From an uncultured Pseudomonadota bacterium (GTDB lineage Bacteria; Myxococcota_A; UBA796; UBA9615): DNA of 13,032 bases. A program made the translations under genes and the position numbers. The notes below the pieces were generated by a model. It did not search any database. It was given only the letters and a program-made list of their open reading frames with translations, and was not told the DNA's origin. Location of the stretch: assembly GCA_937907595.1 (NCBI GenBank), contig CALCXL010000582.1, positions 1 to 13,032 on the forward strand, written 5' to 3'. Positions 1 to 6,600 of the stretch are shown piece after piece (the stretch's first letter is position 1; each line of letters starts with the position of its first letter).

Positions 1-1
1 C

Positions 2-400
2 CCCTCCCCCACGCCCGATCCGAACGCAGCGCCCTTCGACTGCACCTTCGGCGACGCCTACGAGCCCAACGACACCGAGTTCAGCGCGGCCTACACCGGC
101 GGCGGCACCTACTACGACCTGACCGAGTGCGGCGACGGCGACTACTACTGGCTGTCGGTGGGCAGCTTCACGGACATCTACGTGGACATCTGGTTCAGCC
201 ACGCCGAGGGCGACCTGGACCTGGGCATCCTGGACAGCTGGGGCAGCTTCGTCGACACCAGCACCACGGAGACGGACAACGAATCCGTCTCCACCTGGAC
301 CAGCCTGGTTGGCGACGACTTCACCATCTACGTCGAGCTCTACGCGGACGGTGGGCCCTGGGTGGGCGTCGACTACGAGATGGACGTCTTCACCTTCTGA
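2..400 (+). CDS. C-terminal end of a secreted PPC-domain protein (5' partial)
   Basis: The frame is open from the left edge and stops with TGA at 398-400, so only the last 132 residues are seen and the true start lies outside the window. The visible part reads as a bacterial pre-peptidase C-terminal (PPC) beta-sandwich. A DAYEPNDT motif is followed by YYDLTECGDGDYYWLSV and then AEGDLDLGILD, the usual order in this family. PPC domains are normally found at the end of secreted or surface proteins in deltaproteobacteria, often behind proteases or adhesins, and are extracellular. The residues before the domain are Pro/Asp-rich and look like a linker. Nothing remaining shows the catalytic or binding function of the full protein. 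The gene converges on the citrate synthase gene. The domain call is fairly secure; the full product is unknown. Confidence 0.72.
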   Translation, partial: PSPTPDPNAAPFDCTFGDAYEPNDTEFSAAYTGGGTYYDLTECGDGDYYWLSVGSFTDIYVDIWFSHAEGDLDLGILDSWGSFVDTSTTETDNESVSTWTSLVGDDFTIYVELYADGGPWVGVDYEMDVFTF

Positions 401-477
401 AGGCGACGCTCGGCCGCAAGGCTGGCCCCACCCCGCGCCCCCCAACGAACGAGGGAGGCAGAAGCCCCCCCAGAACG

Positions 478-493
478 CCCCCCGATCGGGGGG
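478..493. terminator. GC-only palindrome between convergent genes, possible bidirectional terminator
   Basis: Six C, GATC, six G form a perfect 16-bp palindrome. It lies in the 113-bp gap between the stop of the PPC-domain protein and the stop of the convergent citrate synthase gene. It could form a strong hairpin on either transcript. No T-run follows on either strand, so it is not a classical intrinsic terminator. The call rests on position and symmetry only. Confidence 0.4.
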
Positions 494-513
494 AAGCAGC
501 CCAGCCCGAAGGA

Positions 514-1674
514 TCAGGCGGGGCGGTCCTGGTTCTCCGCGATGAACTTGCAGCGGTAGATGGCCACGCCCTTGCCGTCCCGCAGGTGCACCCGCTCGTC
601 CACGATCTGGGCGGTGATGCCCACGATGCGGCTGAAGCCGAAGAGCACCGTGTAGTAGTCGCTGTCCGTCAGGCCGCATGCGTTGAGCAGCGTCCCGGAG
701 ACGGCGTCCACGTTGGGGTAGGGGTTGCTGACCTTGGGGTTCTCCTTGAGCACCCGCACCGCGACCTCACGCATGTTCGCGGCGGTGCGGAACAGGTCGT
801 CGTCCGCGGCGATGGTCTCGCCCAGGGCGTACTGCACCGTGGCCCGGGGGTCCTCGGCGCGCAGCACCGCGTGACCGAAGCCAAAGATCAGGCCGCCGCT
901 GGCCAGCTTGTCCCGGATGAAGCGCTCGATGACCGCCGGGTCCGAGCTGCCCACCGACCGCACGAACTCCAGGCAGTCGGCGTTGGCGCGCCCGTGACGG
1001 GGGCCGCTGAGCCCGGCCATGGCCGCGACCATCGACGCGTAGGTGTCCGCCAGACCCGAGGCCACGGCCTTGCCGCTGAAGGTCGACAGGTTGCCGCCGC
1101 CGTGGTCCATGTGCAGCACGTAGAAGGTGCGCATCAGGCTGGTGAGGCGGTCGTTGTCCGCGCCGGGCACGCCCAGCATGTGCACGAAGTTCTCCACCAG
1201 GCCGCGCTGGGGCTCGCTGGCGATGGGCTCGCCCCAGCCGCTGCGCACACGGAAGATGGCCGCGATGACCTCCGGGCTGCGCGCGATCAGGTTGAGGGCG
1301 TCCTCCCGGTAGTCGCCGGTCTTGCCGGTCATGCCCAGGAAGTTGAGGGCCGCCCCCAGCCACTCCATGGGGTGCCCCTCCTTCGGCAGGCCCTTGATCA
1401 GGTCGAGCACCACGGGGTTGACCGCGGATCGCGCCACCAGATCGGCCTTGAAGGCGGCCAGCTCCGCCGCGCTGGGCAGGTGCTTCTGGTGGAGCAGGAA
1501 GACCACCTCTTCGGGGTCACGATCCGCCAACTCCTTGACCGAATAGCCAACGTAGGACACACCCTTCATCGGATCCACGCGCGAGGTGCGGCAGGTGCCG
1601 ACCGGGAAGCCGCGGAGGCCGGTGTTGAGGTGGGCGCGGGTGATCTCGAACAGGACGTCTTTGTCGTCGCTCAT
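514..1674 (-). CDS. gltA: Citrate synthase, eukaryotic-like (type I) form
   Basis: Condenses acetyl-CoA and oxaloacetate to citrate, the entry step of the TCA cycle, in the cytoplasm. With ATG at 1674 it has 386 residues. The catalytic triad is visible: H191 in LHMDHGGGN, H268 in GFGHAVLR and D323 in PNVDAVSG. The contexts DHxGGN, GPxHGxAN and GHAVLRxxDPR are those of mitochondrial-type enzymes. Typical hexameric bacterial GltA instead has an EHxxNAST-type context. Related eukaryotic-like enzymes are known in Geobacter. An in-frame ATG at 1704 would add ten residues (MPLRLEGPPE). I prefer 1674 because the sequence after it starts like the family, and a GGAAGG lies ten bases upstream. The gene stands alone, convergent with the PPC gene and divergent from the glycosyltransferase. 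A 2-methylcitrate synthase role is less likely, since no prp genes adjoin it. The symbol reflects function rather than orthology to E. coli gltA. Confidence 0.93.
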   Translation of the reverse strand: MSDDKDVLFEITRAHLNTGLRGFPVGTCRTSRVDPMKGVSYVGYSVKELADRDPEEVVFLLHQKHLPSAAELAAFKADLVARSAVNPVVLDLIKGLPKEGHPMEWLGAALNFLGMTGKTGDYREDALNLIARSPEVIAAIFRVRSGWGEPIASEPQRGLVENFVHMLGVPGADNDRLTSLMRTFYVLHMDHGGGNLSTFSGKAVASGLADTYASMVAAMAGLSGPRHGRANADCLEFVRSVGSSDPAVIERFIRDKLASGGLIFGFGHAVLRAEDPRATVQYALGETIAADDDLFRTAANMREVAVRVLKENPKVSNPYPNVDAVSGTLLNACGLTDSDYYTVLFGFSRIVGITAQIVDERVHLRDGKGVAIYRCKFIAENQDRPA

Positions 1675-1732
1675 CTCAGGCGGGCCTTCCAGACGGAGGG
1701 GCATTCCACGGGGTCCGATCCTGGGCCCGTGC

Positions 1733-1761
1733 TTGACTTTTGGGGGGGCGGCGAATCGTAT
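1733..1761 (+). promoter_or_regulatory. Candidate sigma-70 promoter for the family-2 glycosyltransferase
   Basis: TTGACT (1733-1738) differs from the -35 consensus at one base. After 17 bp, TCGTAT (1756-1761) is a weak -10 (three of six). Initiation near 1768 would give a leader of about 44 bases to the TTG at 1812. The -10 overlaps the -10 proposed for the divergent citrate synthase promoter. Confidence 0.35.
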
Positions 1762-1783
1762 CGGGGCACCCCGCGGTGCGCAA
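1755..1783 (-). promoter_or_regulatory. Candidate sigma-70 promoter for citrate synthase
   Basis: On the minus strand TTGCGC (1783-1778), a 17-bp spacer and TACGAT (1760-1755) match the -35/-10 layout. The -10 scores four of six and the -35 three of six. Initiation would fall near 1748, about 74 bases before the ATG at 1674. It is one of the few AT-containing spots in this gap. Found by eye only. Confidence 0.35.
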
Positions 1784-1811
1784 CCGTGTACGCGGCACTC
1801 GGAGCGGTCCG

Positions 1812-2576
1812 TTGTCTGAGGTCCCCGAAGCCGACGCCTGTCGACCGGTCGTCATCGTGCCCAGCTTCAACAACGAGGCCGCCGTGGCCGGCGTGGTGCG
1901 GGGCGCCCTGGCCCACGATCTGGGCGTGATCGTCGTCAACGACGGCTCCACCGACGGCACCGCCGCCGCCGCCGCAGAGGCGGGCGCGACGGTCATCGAC
2001 CACCCCGAGAATCGAGGCAAGGGGGCGGCGCTGCTCACCGGCTTTTCGGCCGCGGCATCGGCCGGCTACAGCCACGCAGTGACGATCGACGCCGACGGCC
2101 AGCACTACCCCTCGGACCTGCCGGCCCTGCTGGCGCGCATGCAGGCGCGGCCGCACGCGATCGTGGTGGGGACCCGCCCCCGGGACGTGGCCAACGTGCC
2201 GCGATCCAGCAAGATCGGGCGCGCGATCTCCGACTTCATGCTCTGGGCCAGCTCCGCCGACGAGCTGCAGGGCGAGCGCCCCGACTCCCAGTGCGGCTAC
2301 CGGATCTACCCCCTGGCCCACGTGCAGGCCCTGCGGCTGGCGGCGCGGCGCTACGACTTCGAGCAGGAGATCCTGGTGCGGGCGGCCTGGCACCGGGTGC
2401 CGATCGTGGCGGAGCCCATCGACGTGCACTACCCGCCGCCCGACGAGCGCGTCAGTCACTTCCACAAGTGGCGCGACAACGGACGGATCGTCCGCGTCTA
2501 CACCCGGCTCATGCTGATGCGTCTGTTCTGGCCGGTGTTTCGACCGCGGAGGCGCCTCGCTCCACCGGGGGCGTGA
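1812..2576 (+). CDS. Family 2 glycosyltransferase, DPM1/polyprenyl-phosphate sugar transferase-like
   Basis: Likely transfers a sugar from a nucleotide-sugar donor to a lipid or polyprenyl-phosphate acceptor at the cytoplasmic face of the membrane. The GT-A fold signatures are present: PSFNNE near the N-terminus, NDGSTDGT around D44, then IDADGQH with a metal-binding DxD at D93-D95. Further on are SQCGYRIYP and a basic, hydrophobic C-terminus (RLMLMRLFWPVFRPRRR). Length is 254 residues from TTG at 1812. That start is chosen because GGAG at 1801-1804 lies seven bases upstream and the domain begins directly after it. GTG at 1776 or TTG at 1740 would add a non-conserved Arg-rich lead. The C-terminal VHYPP...VSHFHKWRDNxRI stretch recalls glycosyltransferases of aryl-polyene-type lipid clusters, but no ketosynthase genes are visible. 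It ends tail-to-tail on a PlsC-like gene, overlapping it by 68 bp. The acceptor is unknown. Confidence 0.87.
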   Translation: MSEVPEADACRPVVIVPSFNNEAAVAGVVRGALAHDLGVIVVNDGSTDGTAAAAAEAGATVIDHPENRGKGAALLTGFSAAASAGYSHAVTIDADGQHYPSDLPALLARMQARPHAIVVGTRPRDVANVPRSSKIGRAISDFMLWASSADELQGERPDSQCGYRIYPLAHVQALRLAARRYDFEQEILVRAAWHRVPIVAEPIDVHYPPPDERVSHFHKWRDNGRIVRVYTRLMLMRLFWPVFRPRRRLAPPGA

Positions 2577-3336
2577 GCCCGCGCCACGTCGACAGCTGAT
2601 CCTGGATGGCGGCGCGGCAGGCGCGGCTCAGGGCCACCGGCGTGGGCTCGCTGAGGTCGTCCAGCTCGATGGGATCCAGGACCCGCACCCGGATGGTCTT
2701 GAAGGGGCTGTCTCCCAGGTAGGTGCCGCGGCCGCGGGGCAGGATGTTGCGGGTGCCGTCGATGGCCACGGGCAACACGGGCAGGTTCTTCTCCACGGCC
2801 ACCCGGAACGCGCCGGGCTTGAAGGAGCCCAGCTGGCCCGACGCGCTGCGCGTGCCCTCGGGGAACATGCCCACGGACACCCCGCGATCCAGCCAGTCGC
2901 CGCACTCCTGCAGCACCGAGCCCGCGCTGAAGGGGTTCTTGAGGTCGGCGGCGATGTAGCCGGTCAGGCGCATGTACACCGCGAGCATGGGGATCTTGAA
3001 GAAGCGCAGGCCGGAGACCCACTTGAAGTCGCCGCCCAGGCTCATCACCACCAGCACGTCGAGCAGGCTCTGGTGGTTGGTGCAGACCAGGTAGGGCCCG
3101 CCGCGGCCGATGCGCTCGGCGCCCTCGATCTCCAGCTTCCAGAAGGGGATGAGGCGCCAGACCAGGCGGCCCCAGAAGAACTCGCCGATGCGGTGGGGCA
3201 GGCGACGTTCAGGGTCCAGCCACTTCGGCGCGAGCAGGACCACGGGCATCCCCACGACGAAGGACATGAAGGCGCAATTCAGCACCACATGCCAGCAGTA
3301 CGCTGAGACAAGGAGACGTCGGATGCGTGTGATCAC
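2509..3336 (-). CDS. 1-acyl-sn-glycerol-3-phosphate acyltransferase (PlsC/LPLAT family)
   Basis: Transfers an acyl chain from acyl-CoA or acyl-ACP to lysophosphatidic acid or a related lipid, at the inner membrane. The HX4D catalytic motif is NHQSLLD (H88, D93). The second conserved block is FPEGTRS (F158 to S164), which binds acceptor phosphate. An N-terminal hydrophobic stretch (about residues 15-40, with NCAFMSFVVGMPVVLLAP) is the expected membrane anchor. Length is 275 residues, normal for PlsC. The frame is open far upstream because it continues as an antisense shadow of the repeat lipoprotein. The start is therefore set at GTG 3336, which has GGGGAG eight bases upstream and leads straight into a basic-hydrophobic N-terminus. 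Its 3' end overlaps the convergent glycosyltransferase by 68 bp, so the C-terminal tails of both proteins are encoded by the same DNA. Whether it is the housekeeping PlsC or a pathway-specific acyltransferase cannot be told. Confidence 0.9.
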   Translation of the reverse strand: MITRIRRLLVSAYCWHVVLNCAFMSFVVGMPVVLLAPKWLDPERRLPHRIGEFFWGRLVWRLIPFWKLEIEGAERIGRGGPYLVCTNHQSLLDVLVVMSLGGDFKWVSGLRFFKIPMLAVYMRLTGYIAADLKNPFSAGSVLQECGDWLDRGVSVGMFPEGTRSASGQLGSFKPGAFRVAVEKNLPVLPVAIDGTRNILPRGRGTYLGDSPFKTIRVRVLDPIELDDLSEPTPVALSRACRAAIQDQLSTWRGLTPPVERGASAVETPARTDASA

Positions 3337-3624
3337 AGCTGCTGCTCCCCAGATGGCCGCCCACACCGGCCCGCCCGCTCCCTCAAACAACGGGCGAGGC
3401 ACCGTACGCGATCTCGCCGAGCCGGGCGCGGCGATTCCCAACCCGGTGGACCGGCTTTGTCCTGACGGTGGTCCTGCCCGCCCGAATCGATCGGGTCCCG
3501 GGCGGCCCGGGTCACGTCGGGGTGGCACGGTTCGGGCAGTGAAGTCTCCCTGGTAGCCCCCCGCGGAGGGGAGTAACGTGCGCGCGGATCCGCCCCTGCA
3601 CGGGCAGAGCCCCCTGGAGCCTTC
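3337..3624. other. 288-bp divergent intergenic region with several inverted repeats
   Basis: Separates plsC-like (minus) from the repeat lipoprotein (plus). It holds a candidate sigma-54 promoter and three groups of symmetric sequence. CCCGA/TCGGG (3481-3495) lies directly before two CCCGGG copies, 3497-3502 and 3506-3511, which could pair over a 3-nt loop. CTCCC paired with GGGAG (about 3546-3572) lies in the predicted leader. GCGGATCCGC (3584-3593) is a perfect 10-bp palindrome. No convincing promoter was found for the acyltransferase, and no small ORF with a good start was seen. Confidence 0.5.
3523..3538 (+). promoter_or_regulatory. Candidate sigma-54 (RpoN) promoter for the repeat lipoprotein operon
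   Basis: TGGCACGGTTCGGGCA fits the invariant GG-N10-GC spacing (GG 3524-3525, GC 3536-3537). It also matches the extended TGGCAC-N5-TTGCA consensus at all positions except TT to GG in the -12 element. Initiation would be near 3549, leaving a leader of about 76 bases before the ATG at 3625. A sigma-54 promoter needs an activator ATPase; a binding site may lie among the inverted repeats upstream. Confidence 0.42.
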
Positions 3625-6600
3625 ATGCGAAACCTGACCTGGACCCTGCTCCTGCTCCCCCTGCTGGCGCTGCCCCTGGCCGGCTGCGAGGACGTGGCCC
3701 TGGGCCTGCACTTCGATCCGGCGGAGCTCCTCACGCCCGACGCCAGGCCCAACTTCACGTCGTCGCAGAGCCTGAGCATCGTCAACGACAGCGGCAGCGG
3801 CTACCAGGTCAACGGCCTGTCCTTCTCCGCCCCCGATCAGGCCGCGGCCGACGTCTTCTCGGTCGCCCTGGCCGACGGCGGCGCGCTGCCGGTCTTCATC
3901 GCGTCGGGCGCGTCGGTGGATCTGACGGTCGTGTTCGCGCCGCTGCTCGTGCAGGAGTACAGCGCCACCCTCACCGCCACCCTGACCCTGGAAGACTTCA
4001 CCCTGTCCGGCGGCGGCTGCTCGCTGGGCTGCGGCGAGGACGCGCCGGAGGACAGCACGGTGTTCCTGTCGGCCACGGTCACCGGCCAGGGCAACGCCGA
4101 GGCCTCCTTCGAGGACTGCGCGGACGGCGTCGACAACGACGACGACGGGCTGGTGGACTGCGATGACCCCGACTGCGCCACGGACCCCGGCTGCGCGGCC
4201 GTGGAGGACGTCTGCGACGACGGCCTGGACAACGACGAGGACGGCCTCATCGACTGCGACGACAGCGACTGCCGGCTCGATCCCGCCTGCAGCGAAGGCG
4301 TGGAGATCTGCGACGACGGCCTGGACAACGACGGCGACGGCCGCGTCGACTGCGACGACCCCGACTGCGTGTTGGACCCCGCGTGCGGCATCGAGTTCGA
4401 GTGCCCGGTGCAGGGCGGCGTCACCTGCAACCAGGGCGTGCAGGGCAACACCGAGTTCGGCGAGGACACCTGGCAGAGCTACTGCGGCATCGACCAGGCG
4501 CCCTGGACGGGCCCCGAGCACGTCTGGATCTTCCAGCCGGAGGTCCCCGGCCCGGTGCAGGTCACGCTGACCGCGCCCGGCACGGACCTGGACCTGACGG
4601 TGCTGGAGGCCGAGCGCGCCGATGAGGTCCGCTGCGACACGGACCGCTGCGTCGCCACCTCCTGGAGCCCGCCCCAGGCCGGCCCGGAGTCCCTGACCTT
4701 CGAGGCGATGCCCGGCATGGTCTACCTGATCGTCGCCGACGGCTTCCAGGGCGACGCCGGCGAGTACGAGCTGGTGGTGGGCTGCCGTGAGGACGGCGCC
4801 GAGCTCGACTGCGGCAACGGGATCGACGACGACGGCGACGGCGTCACCGACTGCGCGGACCCCGACTGCTTCGGCGATCCCAACTGCATCGATCAGGGCT
4901 CCTGCCTGCCCATCGACGTGCTGCAGTGCCCCAGCGGGTTCATCAACAGCTCCAACGGCGCGCCCGGCAACACCAACCAGGTCACCGACTGGTGCGGCAA
5001 CGGCTTCGATGGCTGGACCGGGCCGGAGGTCGCCTACATCTTCCTGCCCGCGAGCAGCGGCACGGTGCAGCTCAGCCTGGAGGGCCTGGACGAGGACCTG
5101 GACATGACGGTGCTGCTGGCGGAGCCCGGCGGTCCCGACGGCGCCACCTGCAACCCCGACCTCTGCGTGGCGGACGCCTGGGAGCCGGGCCCGAATCCGG
5201 AGTACCTGGAGTTCGAGGCCTTCGCCGGCCAGCCCTACATCATCGCCATCGACGGCTGGCAGGGCGCGGTCAGCGACTTCATCCTCTTCATGGAGTGCGG
5301 CGGCCAGTTCTTCGAGCAGGACTGCGCGGACAACCTGGACAACGACGGCGACGCGTTGACCGACTGCGCGGACCCCGACTGCTTCGGCGACCCCAACTGC
5401 GGCGGCCCCGGCGGGGAGATCTGCAACGACGGCGCGGACAACGACGGCGACGGCCTGGCCGACTGCGATGACCTGGAGGACTGCTCCACCTTCCCCGGCT
5501 GCGACAGCGGCGGCGGCGACTGCTGCACGGACAACGGCAGCCCCGGCTGCGACAACCAGCTGGGCGAGGACTGCGTCTGCGCCATGGACCCCTTCTGCTG
5601 CAACGTGGCCTGGGACGGGCTCTGCGCCGACCTCTTCCAGGACCAGTGCGGCGGCACCTGCGGCGGCCCGGACACGGAGGTCTGCGACGACGGCGTGGAC
5701 AACGACAACGACGGCCTCGTGGACTGCCAGGACGCGGACTGCGACGGGGACCCCAACTGCGTGGGCCCGGGCTTCGAGTTCAACTGCGGCAACGGCCTGG
5801 ACGACGACCTGGACGGCGCGGTCGACTGCGATGACTTCGACTGCTTCTTCGACCCGCTCTGCCTGGCGCCGGGCCAGGAGGACTGCGAGGACGGCGTCGA
5901 CAACGACGGCGACGGCGACGTCGACTGCGATGACGCGGACTGCACCTTCGAGGCCGCCTGCGACGCGGGCGACGGCGAGTGCTGCATCGACAACGGCAGC
6001 CCCGGCTGCGAGGACGAGGCCGGCGAGGACTGCGTCTGCGCGGCGGACCCCTTCTGCTGCAACGTGGAGTGGGACGCCCTCTGCGCCGACGTCTACGTGG
6101 ACACCTGCGGCGGGAGCTGCGACGGGATCGAGGTCTGCGACAACGGCCTGGACGACGACGCCGACGGCCTGGTGGACTGCGACGACCTGGACTGCTTGGG
6201 CACCCCCGACTGCGTGGGGCCCGGCGTGGAGGCGAACTGCACCAACGGCATCGACGACGACGGCGACGGGCAGACCGACTGCGACGACTTCGACTGCTTC
6301 TTCGATCCCAGCTGCCTCCTGCTGCCGGAGGTCGACTGCGACAACAACATCGACGACGACTTCGACGGGCTGATCGACTGCTCGGACCCGGACTGCTTCG
6401 CGGACCCCCTCTGCAACCAGCCCGGGGTGGAGACCAACTGCGCCAACGGCATCGACGACGACGGCGACGGCGCCATCGACTGCGCCGACGGCGACTGCAC
6501 AGCGGACCCCAACTGCAACGTGGTGCCCTTTGAGATCAGCTGCACCGACGGCATCGACAACGACGGGGACGGGGACGTCGACTGCGACGACAGCGACTGC

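Noticed and set aside
127..1929. Long plus-strand frame over the PPC end and the citrate synthase gene
   Set aside because: The translation is Arg/His/Gly-rich and without motifs, and it lies antisense to a complete citrate synthase with its catalytic triad.
3584..3593. GCGGATCCGC palindrome as an operator
   Set aside because: A 10-bp palindrome is not rare in DNA this GC-rich, and there is no second copy near it, so it is only mentioned in the intergenic description.
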